Assembly: GCF_036373705.1 (NCBI RefSeq)
Contig: NC_089866.1
Location: 4,597,001-4,661,000, forward strand
Length of the DNA: 64,000 nucleotides
Direction of reading: 5' to 3'
DNA from: Amia ocellicauda
Taxonomy: Eukaryota > Chordata > Actinopteri > Amiiformes > Amiidae
Below are positions 1 through 12,600 of this stretch, one piece after another. The notes below the pieces were generated by a model. That model saw only the letters and a list, made by a program, of their open reading frames with translations, was not told the origin of the DNA and searched no databases. Made by a program: the position numbers and the translations under genes. The stretch's first letter is position 1. Each line of letters begins with the position of its first letter.

Positions 1-3000
1 GCAACAGTGGAGACGAGCCATTACTTTTATAACCGTGTGTTTGTCCGCATCTGGACCCGAAGTGGCAGGCGGTGTTGCGGTGCTGTGCCCCGGGTCGGGC
101 CGGGCCGGGTGATGCGTGAATAACGGGCCGGGCCGGGCCGGGACGCACCGGTGAGAAGCGAGATCAGGAAATGCCAGCGATGGCGTCGCTTGTGCCTCCC
201 CTCTCTCGACCTGCTTTCAAAGGAAAGCGCGGTGCTGTGCATGTCCCAGCGCATCCCGGGTTGCATTGCTGTAAACACAGGTTTGCATGTGCACCGGTGC
301 AGCTTTTCTCTCCTGCTCTTTTTCTGCTGTGACGCAACTGTCAGAAATGCCAGGAATGTTCCCAGTGCCAGCTCATGCCTGTTTGATGCGTAACTGTGCG
401 TATCTCAATTTCTCTTTCTCTCTCTCACATCCTCCAGAAAGCGCATTGGGATTTTCTAGGACTCCCCCAGTTCTCTGCAAGGGTCTGAATTTGCATTTGT
501 GATTTACAAACGCAAAATGTATTTACATGCTTTTTCTCTCTGTGGCGATATCCCATTTGTTTCAGGTTTGCTGGTGTTCCAGTGCATTGTCTTTTTTTTT
601 TTTTAGGAGTATTCCAGCTTGGTCATAATCATCTCTGAAGATCCCATCGTGTTTGTCCTGACCATCTTTTCTGGAGATCATACCTGACTGATATAAATGG
701 TCCCAGATTTTACAGTTGCATCACTATGTATTTCAAGATCGTAGTACAAATAGGGGCCATTTTGAAAAATCACCTTTAGTATAAAATGTATTGACATATC
801 ACTGTAGAGCTATGCAGTGCTACACTACTTCACTAGTCTTGACCATCTTTTTTTGCCAACTCTTCACACGTTATAAAAAGTCAAATAGTTGGTTTGCAGT
901 CTGGTTCGCACTTTCAAAACTTGCAGATCTTTCGTAAAAACTAATAAACAAATGGGAAGGAGCTCTGCTGGTGACATATTCATGTTTTCCGCACGTCAGC
1001 GCAGCTCAGTGGTTTGCCTGGTGAGATGCTGTAGTTATCTAGTTGTCTAGAGTTTCCGTGCTCAGTTCGCCCATGTTAATTGGCAGGCCGAACACAAATA
1101 GTAGCGGCTAATTAGCTGGTCCTCAAATAGAAGCAGCAGTCAGGGGGTGTTTCTGCGCTGAGTCAGTGTCTCCCAGGGAGTGCTGGTGGTTTCGCACTGG
1201 TGGGGTTAGAGATGACAGGGAGCCCGCGATTCTGCAACATCTACAGCTTCCTTCGCCTGCTTGGTCCACCACTCCTTTCTGAGCGCGCTCTGCTCTGTTG
1301 TCAGTGTGTCGACGCTCTGTGCAGAAAGGGAAGTTGGTCTCTGACCTCCAGTCTAGCTCAGCACAGCTACGCAGAGTCAATTTTGACCTGGAGTGGTCTC
1401 CTTGCACTTCAACAGGTTTAGTGCAAGCTAATAAACATGAGCTAATGTCCACCCAAATATGAAGAAGGAGAAGAAAAAAAAAAGAACTAGGGCTGCAGCA
1501 GGTCAAGGTTTCAGTTCTCAGAAAGTTGCCAAGTTCTCCAGTTAAGATATTCCTTTCCATGTTGTGCCGCAGAGCCCTGTGCATCATTGGTTCACAGTCA
1601 AAATCTCCTTGTACTGAAACAGAAATCAAACCTCTCTTTATCTCAGCTTGTGCCCTTCAGATTACCTTCTGCTTATCGGAAATTCAGCGAGGGGGGCGTT
1701 CTTTAAAAGATTGGTATCAATTGACAGTTGCATCATTGCATCTCTGGTAGAGAATCGCAAAGACCTGGGCCCACAACAGCCATTTCCTTTTCCCTGTGGG
1801 ACAGTTGGGTTTTCGTAGCCCGAAAAAGTAAGCTATAATAAGCAGCCAGGCCATCCCATAAAGTCCTCACAGTAACTTCACCATTTTACGTGGACGCACT
1901 GCAGCTCGGCTTTCTTTACTGAAGTCGAAAAGAAAAATACAGGTCTTAGTGATGGGGGAAAGAAACATCTAAACCACAGTGTCTGTGCATCTTCTGTTTT
2001 GCAAGAATGAACATTGTAACTAGCCTACCTGGGAAGAGGGTTGTGCTAAAGGTCCCAGTATTGTGGTGTTGTGCACCAGGAAGAAACCTGCTGCATCCAG
2101 AGGTTGAGAGGATGACTGTGATTGGCCCTTGCAGAGTAGGGCTCTTAATTGAAAGCAAACTTGAGGAAGGTCAGCTTGGGCATGCGGTGACCTGCCTAAT
2201 TAAAAGGATTCCTCTGTGTCTTAGCACAACATAGACCACTGGAACAGCAGCAATTCCATTGTTCTTCCTGTAATAATGTAAACATATTAGTAGATCTGCT
2301 CCAATATAAATTATACATAAGTCTCGGCTTATCCAGTGCGGTACTCTCGGGTCAGAGGGGCTGTTTCATCTTTCCTTTCTTGTCTAATGAGTGATGTATT
2401 AATAAGGATGTGGGACTTGCACCTTGCCATGAAAGAGCTAGTTTTCATTTTTATTACGGCTGTGGAGACTTTGCACACAGGCGGTCACTTGTGTGTCATG
2501 AGGGGCAGTCGGATTACTCCAGGAACGTGCTGGAAATGTGTATGTCGAGGAAAACACCTGGACTTTGAAATGTTTCTCTTTCTCTGCTTAACAGTGGACT
2601 CACCCTTGGGGCCTAGATAAAAAAGAAAAGAAAAGCTACGTTTATCAGGGTGAATTCCCAGGGAATGTTGTGGGTTCGTCTCTGTGATCGTCCGTTCCTT
2701 TATGACTCTAATAATCTTGTTTATAGTGCAGATTTATCAGAGCCTTTAAATAGGCAAAGTTCTAACTGGTTATTTTCAGTTGACAAGCAGATGTTGAGCT
2801 GTAAGCGCTCTTTTCTCCATGTGGAAAAGAATCATTGAGGCTTCAAATTTGTTTATTGTGGATCTAAATGCAGGAGTTGCACACGTACCGAGCCCGCAGT
2901 AGCTTGGCCTTCGTTCACGGTATGTGCAAAATGCAGCCTTCCCCCTCCGTACCATTTAAAAACCATTCTGTCTCGCGGTGCAATTATCACTCCCCGCATC

Positions 3001-3603
3001 TGACGAACACCAGCACGTGGTGACCCCCTCGGCCTCGGTTCGGTGTGAAACCCGGTGTAAACTACGCGGTGGCTGTTTCAGGAAATGCATTGTACACTTC
3101 GCAGATTCAAGGGAGGAGAGAGAGAGAAAAAGGAACATCTTGTGACTTCAGCGATCAATGCTAAGCAGAAGTGTTGGCCGGTTCTAGGAAGACATGCTTC
3201 TCATAGCTGCGTTGAGGTGCAGAATAACTGAGTGCTTGGGTGTTGAGGGACCTTTGACCTTTGACCATGCAGCAGGGCTGAAGACCAAACCAACCTCCCT
3301 TCCCTTCTCTATGTTGCGATATCCCACTAGCCGTGCATTGTGTTCTCTGCCCTTATGTTCGTGTGGAACCAACGTACTTCTTGGTAGCCTCTAGGCTGAG
3401 ACGGGTGCAGATTTCGAAGTCTGGAAAAGCAGGGCATGATCATACAAGCAGTTCAGATGTGATGCACTGCATTAGGAGCGCTGGTGCAGCACATGCTATG
3501 GGGGGCTGGTTGTGTTTAGCATTCGTGTAAACTTATCAGAATGACACGTCTCTGTGGCTGTGGTCAGTGATTCTTTGCCCTGTCTGTCTCTCCGTCTGTC
3601 CAG
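1..3603 (+). other. XPO6: CpG-rich edge and inferred XPO6 intron 1
   Basis: Positions about 60-270 are rich in CG, with repeated GGGCC runs at 95-145. A strong donor-like site, ACCG followed by GTGAGAAG, lies at 150/151. The rest is AT-richer and has no exon that I recognise. The first XPO6 codon should be a Met directly before the exon at 3604. No ATG followed by a good GT donor is visible here, so the start-codon exon is probably just left of the window. An antisense open frame at 1123-1629 has no recognisable domain and looks like chance. Confidence 0.55.
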
Positions 3604-6600
3604 GCGTCGGAGGAGGCCTCGCTGCGCGCTCTGGAGAGCCTCATGACCGAGTTCTTTCACAGCTGCACCACCAACGAGCGCAAGAGGGAGATCGGTGAGT
3701 AGATTGCTGATGGGGCTGTGCCTTACACACCCGCAAAGCTGGCCGTGTGTCTTTTGACTATTAAATTGCCATCTTTAGCGATAATTGTGGGTTTTTGCTA
3801 TACCTGTTTCATGCAGATTTTGGATGGTTCAATAAATGTGTGATTGTACTGATAATTGTTTGTTTCTGGTGCCCACAGAGGAGCTGTTGAATAACTTTGC
3901 ACAGCAGATAGGAGCATGGAGATACTGCTTGTACTTCTTGTCCAACACCGGCAACGAGTACGTCATGATGTACAGCCTGACCGTGTTCGAGGTGAGTCCG
4001 TCACTGAAGTGTTTTGAAGGCCGATGGGAATATTTACTTGGACGAGGATTAACACTCGTGAAGAAAGGGGGCGGCTGTTGACCGCATCTGCCCCTTGCGC
4101 CTGACGCCTGTGATAAAATGCTCTGCTGCACAAAGACGTGCTTTACTGACGCACCGTTTTAAAAGACACGTGTCTCTGAGAGTTATTTTAAACGAACACA
4201 TTAACACTCTGCTTTAGTTTGGTATTCTGTCAAGCTTTAATCCCGTGTCTGTGTTAAACACTGCCTGATTTACAAGGCTATAAATCTGTTTATGTTAACT
4301 TGTCATATCTGCGTGAAATTCTCTCCTTCGCAGCACTGCATTTCTGTCCGTGCCGCAGTTTTCTCTGCTCATCACGGTACCTGGGAAGTTTCTTGTGGTG
4401 TTGGGATGGCCGCGTCCCAGTGGTGCCTCGCGCTTTGAATGCATTCATTCGTCACAGCGGCACTAAGGCTGTTGTAAAATGCTTATACGAAAGTTAGTGT
4501 GGCGCTGCACTAATGAGCATCGCACGGCTTCACGTGTGCCAGTAGAAGGCATGGGGCCGCAGCGGGCCAGAGTCCTGGGTTCCTGTCGTGTGTGTGTCTG
4601 GTGTGCTGCTCATTAAGCAGGGGGAAACCGATAAAGCATGGTCGGCTGCTGTCGTCTTAGGCAGAGGGTTGGTTGCCATTGTGAGAAGATTGTGTTCAGG
4701 GCACTGTCTGCAAGGCTCTGGTCTGCAGGCCGTGATTACCGACTCCATCGTAGCTGCTGCAACAGAGCACTGCATTATGCTGTAGATCTTAAGTGAACCT
4801 GGAGGGCCGAGCTAAGGGCCTGATATCGACTATAGAGAACAGGGCCTTGTAACGGTTTCATAAAGGAGTAGCAGGGTACTTCCCATTAATCGGAGCCTGA
4901 ATTATCCTCCTCCTTAAAATCTATTAGAAGTTAAATGTGACTCTTAACCTAAAGCCATAAGTGTAGACATGCAGGTTGTTTGTATTTATTAATTTAATTT
5001 CTCTTTTGTTTTTGTGTAATTACAGTGATGTACAAGGAGTCTAATTTGGGAAGTTGTAGGGATAAACATGCTTCATCAATTGACTGTTTCTTTCTAAAGG
5101 ACTCTAGTCAGTGTTTATTTTTGTATAAACTGTTGTTGGCACAAATTCCTGGTGATGATATTTCTGCTATGCCTTGCTTAGCTAAAACCATCCCGACGCT
5201 GGTGCTATATTTAGGGAAATTCAGTTTTTAATGTATTGCTCACAACGCTGCAGGCTGACACACACCGTAGGATGTAAGCAGAACCGAGCGAGAGCGTGCG
5301 TCATCCCTGAGCAGCGTTGTGCCGTCCCACCCTGCACGGGGGGTTGGGTGCCCTCTTGCAGTGTGTGTCCGCTGTGTGACCGCAGGCGCCTCACCCTTCC
5401 CCATGCATTCCCTGCAGAACCTCATCAACAAGATGTGGATGGGCGTGCCCTCTCAGGACAAGATGGAGATCCGCAGCTGCCTGCCCAAGCTGCTGCTGTC
5501 TGAGCACAAGGCCATGCCATACTTCATCCGCAACAAGCTGTGCAAGGTCATCGTGGACATCGGCAGGCAGGACTGGCCCATGTTCTACCATGACTTCTTC
5601 ACCAACACGCTGCAGGTAAGGGGGCCTGTTTTTCGTTTTTTTATGTTTATTAATTCAGTTTGTTGTTAATGCCTCAATAAAGCGATGTTATACATCTTTT
5701 GTTTGAAGCATATTTGGAGACTTTTGTGTAGTTATTTTTCACTCTGATGATGACCTTCACAGTTAGATGAAAAGGGAACTCTTCTGTCATACTGAGAGTA
5801 GGTTCCTGGTAGAAAGAGGCGCCTCTCGTTAGTTGCACTGCAGTTGTTCTGGTACAGAGCGCTCGGGACATTTGTTTAGTGTAGTTCCCCCCCCGCACTG
5901 ATGACTGTTGTACAGGGCTGCAGTCTGGATTAGTGTTGAGGGGGAGAAAAAGGATTTAAGTCTGTACATTCACTGTCCTAAATAAAGCCGTTGTCCTGAC
6001 TGCGGTGCTTTTCATGTAGTTGAACCCGTGGGTCTGGTTGGGTAGGGGGAATCGCACTGGATTGCGGTGGGATCGGGAATCTGGTGGTTAACCATTCCCA
6101 TCTTAATCCCATCCTTATTTGAGTGGCAAAGATGCCAGTTATGCGCGTCACGCCACATGCTTGTCATAAATGGTGCCGTCGTCCCGGCCCCCTCGGGCAG
6201 CCGCGGCGCGTGAGCGGGAGTGCCGGGTTGTAACGCGTCTGTGTCCCGTCCACCAGCTGATCCAGTCCCCCGCCATGGCGCCGCTGGGCTTGATCCTGCT
6301 GAAGACCACGTCCGAAGAGCTGGCCTGTCCGCGGGAGGACCTGAGCGTGGCGCGCAAGGAGGAGCTGCGCAAGCTGCTGCTGGAACAGGTGCCCACCGTG
6401 CTGAGCCTGATCACGGGTGAGTCTGACGTTTCGTCCATGCCTCACGCCGCTACAACCTAATCGCTGGCTTTCACAGAGGTAGGCTTTAGTTTGTTGGCAT
6501 CTGAGGGAGGCGTTGACTGGGGTTTTGCTTCATTTCTGACTTTGCAAAAACAACTGGGTGGATGAGAGAGACTGAGAAAGAGAGAGAATAAATTCCATCT

Positions 6601-9600
6601 CCCAGTGCTGCGGCTCGTCTGAACAATGGCACGAGGCCACAGGCTGTCGGCTCAGCGCAGTGCTGGTGCAGCAGATTCGGCTTCGCTGGCTTGTGCAAAC
6701 GGTGGTGTTATGACGCATCCAGAATGAGTGTGTTGTTTTTTTTTGTATCCTGCAGGTATTCTGGAGACAATCTGGGATAAACACAGTGTTACTGCTGCCA
6801 CGCCGCCGCCCTCCCCCACGTCAGGAGAAAGTGGTATGATTCAACAGTTCATCTTCTGTAAAGAGAAGGGGGTGATATCTGGTCTTATTTTAGCTCATAC
6901 TGGATGGGAGTCTGTTACAGATCCATTCAGTATAGAAAAGGGGTGGGATTTATTTTCTCCCTCAGAATTAAACCGTGAAAGATCAGTGTTTTGTTTGTTT
7001 GTTTGTTTGTTTGTTTTCTGTGAATACGTGTCACGAGAGTCTGACTCATCTGAGGAAATGCCTACTTCTATGACAGTTACAGATTTCTTGTTTACTTCCC
7101 TTATTTTCCCTTGCGCTGATCTGAGTGGCCAGCCTCCCGTTGCTCACCGCTCTTCCCCTTCCTTCCTGGCCACAGGAGAGCTGCTGAGCAACCTGCTGCA
7201 GGGCCCATACTACTCCAAGCTGCTGTCCCAGCCCATCCCCGTGCTGGACGAGGAGAGCCAGCAGCTGTGCACCCTGGCACTGGACTGCCTGGCCCACCTG
7301 TTCAGCTGGATCCCGCTGTCCGCCAGCATCACGCCCTCCCTGCTGGCCACCATTTTCCACTTCGCCCGCTTCGGCTGTGACCTGCGCGGCGGGGGCAAGG
7401 GCAAGCCGGCCCCCTGCATCACTAACACCTCCGTGAACGGCAGCACGCAACTCCCGGGGGGCGGCTTGGACCGGGCCCGGCTGGGTGTGCTCGCCATGAC
7501 CTGCGTCAACGAACTCATGTCCAAGAACTGCGTGCCGCTGGACTTCGAGCAGTACCTCCTGCGCATGTTCCAGCAGACCTTCTTCCTGCTGCAGAAGCTG
7601 ACGCGCGAGAACAATGCCCACACGGTGAAGAGCCGCCTGGAGGCGCTCGACGAGAGGTAAGAGACCCGGACACCCACAACGGCTGTCTTGTATCGAGTGA
7701 GATGACCTCCCCGGGGCTGTGTTGATGTGTGGGACTCGGGCCTGTCTTGGACCGGCCCGTGAGGAAAGGGTTACATCTGGGGAGGCTGTCTTGTGTTCCA
7801 GGCGCTGCGTTTGTACCCCCAGGCTGCAGACGGGTTGCGTTCAGACTGGCTCTTACTCACGTCTTGCCAGTGTTTTTATTTTTTATTTTATCTTATCCTC
7901 GCTCACCCCGGAGGGCTCTGAAACTCGCCGCCTGCTTCTGGAAGGAGCTCTCGGCTTTCGGCGGGTGACGAGCCGGTGTTTTACGAGTAGCACCCAATCC
8001 CCAAACCCCAATCCCCAAATCCCCACCCCAGCCCGCTCCGGCACACCTCTCGTTGGCTCGTGCCCACTTGACGGAGGGAGCGGAGCGCCATCTGGGTGTT
8101 GTTGGAGGTGAGTGGCCGTGCGCAACTATCAGGTCTGTCTCCTCCACCCCCCCATCCCACTGCTGTCGTACCGCAGGTGCAGTGTGCCAGGGAGGACAGG
8201 TGAGACTTTATTAATTCAGCCCCCCGAAGAGGCATCGTGAGGTAAGGGGATCACTGCGTTCCCTTCTCCGGTCCGTCTGATGCTTGCCAGCTTTGGAGGG
8301 GGCGGGAGGGTGTTGGGGCTGTAAATGGGATGCTTTCTAATAGTGCCACACTAACGAGAGCTAGGACTGATTCGGTCTGGGGCTGAGCTCAGCTGACCGG
8401 CCAACTGGAGTCGTCAGAGTTGCGGTGAGAGTGGGAGATGCACACCTGGTTGTGGTGCTCAATCAAAACTGGACGGTGATTCAAAAAATAATAAAAACTA
8501 ACCAGGTCTGATAGGAGGTGCTGACACTGGAAACAGACGGCACGTGTTTGCTGTATAAATAACCCTTTCTAAGTTGACCCTGAAAGCCTTGGTGCTTGGT
8601 TTTATTTATACACACTTTGGTGCTGCAGGAATGAGGTGCAATACCCAAGGCAGTTGTGTACTTATTTGTATGTGTGAGTCCTTTGGAAGATGATGAAAGG
8701 TGTGTTTGTATATTGTTGACCTGGCTGCGGTACCCCCCACTGCCCTCCACACCCCCGCTGTGTAGACATGGGGGGGCTCAGCTCAACACACCTCAACGTC
8801 CGTGTCTGGAGACAATCAAACCAGCAGTTCTCTAAAGTCTCCTTTTCTTTCTTTTTTTTTTTTATCTTCAGCCCCCTCTTCTTTGGTCACTGAACAGTTT
8901 CCATCTCTCTTTTTAATGGGCAGCATTGTAGTTAATTCAGATTAGACAGGCAGGCAGTTGTGAGTGGGACGTGATCAGTTCTGTGTGGTTGAATGAAAAG
9001 AATGAAAAAATAAATGAAACGCACTATCGGTGAAGATAACAACATTTTTTCTGTCTTTAACAGAATAAAACGATCTCGATTTGTCTGTGCACACTTACGA
9101 AAGGTTTGGTCCTCTTTCTGTGTCCTATGTGGAGATCAAATACACAACCTGCCCTGCAGTTCAATTCAATTAAACCACAACCTAAAATAAAACCCCAAAA
9201 GACGACTTTATTGTCCTCCTATATACATTTAACTGCATCAGCATTCTTTCACGTTGCATATCTTGAGGGAACACAGTCCCGTTCCTGGCACTAATTCTCA
9301 ACTTGATGGATGTTTCTTCTTAAAGGGGTACTTTATCTTCCTGTTATTTCCGTTCCTTCCCTTTTGTGTTTCCTAATGAGCATGTTGTGTTCAGTTCATT
9401 TTATTTCTTCCTCCTGCTGTTTCTGCTTAGACTGTATATATGTCTGTACCATGTAAAGTACGTATTTCAGCAAAAGCAGCTGCTGAAAGTGAGGTATTAA
9501 ACCAAGAGAGTATAAATTAACGAGAAAAAGTGCATTAAAGCAGCCTGCTTTCCCCAGTAGACCAGCTGTGCACAACTTTTTTTTCTCCCCATCCCCCCTC

Positions 9601-12600
9601 ACAATCAGTCTTGAAACTGTCATTTCGGAAGGAGTTTGTTTCTCGTCGCCAAAAAATTCATATTACGCAAAATTTCGTATTACTCAGAAACCGGAGAGTC
9701 TTGTTAAAAAGCAGGTGACCTGTCAGTCCGTGCTCAGAGGTACTGCAGGAGTCTTTGTAGGCCAGGGTTGATCTTTTCTCTCCACTTGGCTAAAAGTGGC
9801 TCTTGACTAGCATGTCTTTTCTGCTGTATTTCAGGTGTTTGGAGTGAAGGGTTGCTGGTCCCTTAGGTAATTGTTGAAGGGGTTTTATTTGTATTTAAAA
9901 ACTATTCTTTAGTTGTATTGTTTCGTAGCTTGTTTTGTATCTGGCTGCTGTCCTTTTTTCCAGTTTTCTTTCTTTTGTATGCAAAAGGGATTCTGAATGA
10001 GTCATTTCTAATTGTACAGTTCAGAAATTACTTCAGTTATAATTCATATTACATCTCGTATTTATGAATAACATTTTTTTGCATCTGCTTCGCTCTGCCC
10101 TCTGGTCTGATCCGTCTCCGTTTCTCGGTCTGTTTTTGACACGCAGCTACGTGGAGAAGTTCACCGACTTCCTGCGCCTGTTCGTCAGCGTACACCTGCG
10201 GCGGATCGAGTCCAACGCTCAGTTCCCGGTCGTGGAGTTTCTGGCTCTGCTCTTCAAGTACACCTTCCACCAGGTAAGAGCGCCTCTCATTAGAGTCCTG
10301 CAAGCCGCCTTGCCCTGGTATGTACTTCTGTAACTGATCCAGACGCTACTTCATGGTGCATCTAGTCAGCCTTCCCAAGCACGTCTCTGTTAACCCAGAA
10401 CTGTCACTCCAGGTTTTGTTATCCTTACCTGGTAGTTGAGTTTACTCAGCAGGGGGTTTGGTTTGTAATGATGTCGTAGGATCTTGAAAACCTCAGTCAA
10501 GTCTCTATAATCTCTATTCCCACCCCCCATCTTCCTGTGCTCGTCTCTGAGACGGAACGCTAGGTTCTACTTCCCTTTCCGTGCGAATCCGTATGCTACA
10601 CTGAAGGAGATGAAAACCACATTAGTGTCCACTAGTCCTGCCACGTGTCCCTCTGCCGACACCTACGTGACCCTTTGCCCTGTTATATCAGAGAAGGTAC
10701 TTATTCTTGGCTGGAAGCTGACAGTGGTCGACTTGCTTCAGGATAAAATAATTCGTAGCTTCCTCTGTGAGGGGAAACCCCGGCCGCGACGGCCTCTGAT
10801 CCCACGGCACCTGTGTACAGTTGCGGCTGCAGAGACCGATGGTTTGATAAGGAATTATTTTGCAGCCGCGCTTCCCTTCCGCGTTACTCTTATCTGGAGA
10901 GATTGTTCTGCTTTTGTAAAAAGGTAGCGCTCTTGCAAAAATGAAAAATGAGATAAGTTAGCAGATGTGAACCTGAAGGTGCCCCATCCAGGCCCATCTT
11001 TAGGCAGAACCCCAGAACGGTTTACTCCTCATGCAGTGTCTCAGATGTGTGAAATAAACAAGACAGGAATTAAGTATTTTTCTTTGCTGTGAAGGACCTT
11101 ATCCCATGACTGCCTGTGTTTCCCTGTTGTGTGCTTGCAGCCGACCCATGAAGGCTATTTCTCCTGCCTCGATATCTGGACCATCTTCCTGGACTATCTG
11201 ACCACTAAGATCAAGAGCCGCCTGGCTGACCGAGACAGCGTTCTAAACAGGTATTGGACGTTTGGATATCGCAGTTACGGTTGCTTTTGTTACTCCCCTA
11301 TAGAGCTTGCATAACCAAGAAGGACGAACGCCTTCCCTAATCGCTTCAGCTTATCTGACGATCGCTGAGTTTTACCCGCCAGGTGAAGCTGCACTGTGTT
11401 CCACAGCGTTGGGACCGTTTCAAAATGTACCAAAACCATTTCCTTGTCGTTTTAAATTTCAGTTTAGTGGATCGCAGGAGTGGATCGGGGGGGGGGAGGG
11501 TTCACTGAAAGAACTTTAAATGTCAAAAAGAGCTTCCCTCTGAGACTAAACATTTGTTTCCTTTTTTCATCCACAGTAGCAAGATAGTGACCTTAACTAT
11601 TATAGAACTTGTTATAATTACAGTGTGGTGTAGCTAAACTCTCCTGCAATAACGTTCTGAATCTGTAAGCTCATGAGCCGTAGATGTTTCTGTTGAAGAA
11701 AAGGTTTGAAAAGAGAGCCACAGTGCGGTTTCACTCTTTGCGGCCGTACGTCTTCACTTCCTGCTCTCTCAGTCATAGTGATCCGCCACATCCGTCTGTA
11801 ATTCTTGTCTCGCTGTGACACTGCGCAGGAGCACGGCCCACATTATACTCTTGAAATACCCATAAAAAAACTAAAATATAACTTAATTCCTGTGTTGTGT
11901 GTGTATGTGTGTCTGGGAGCTACAGTTTTTTGGCATGTTGATATCGGGTAGAAGCTCTTTCTTCAGTGTGGAATTCCCCTTGCAGTGGGGAAAATAACTA
12001 TCCTATAGAACCGAACTGAAATAGAACAAAGTGCAATTAGACCCGTAATACTTACTGCATTTATGGATGGCGTAACAATGATTGTTTTTGGACATGACTG
12101 TTTTCATTGCCTAAAATGGCATGTGGTGCCTTTTAACCCGTCCCTTATTAGAATGGGGAAGATTGAAGCCTCCAGGGGGCAGCGTAGGATTGGTTTTGTT
12201 TGTGTGTGTGTGTGTCGGAGGCGTGAATGTTAAGGTTTGCGATGACTTTTGGTTTTACCTGTATTTGGAATGGACACAACCCACTGGTGGCCGGGAGATT
12301 GGGAATGGTCTCGTGATGTTTCTTTCGTTTGTTTTGGCTGCTGGGTGTCGGAGCGATGCTGTGACTCGCACGACAGCCAGTCTGTACTTCGCAGGCAGAC
12401 ACTCAGAGCGATCTCGTGATGTGTCGGTGTTACTGAGTATCAATCAAGACTGTTATCCTGCCAGAGGAAGCCGTGCATATACACAATGTGAGGGAATGAC
12501 TACCCGGTACTTGAAACAATCCTCCCGTCCCCAGGCACAACGTCACGCTCTCCGTCCGTGCTCCTCTGTGGGAATTGTACCCGTTTCCACGAGACACTTA

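Noticed and set aside
1123..1629. 168-codon open frame on the - strand in XPO6 intron 1
   Set aside because: No recognisable domain, no splice or promoter context; composition looks like translated non-coding DNA.
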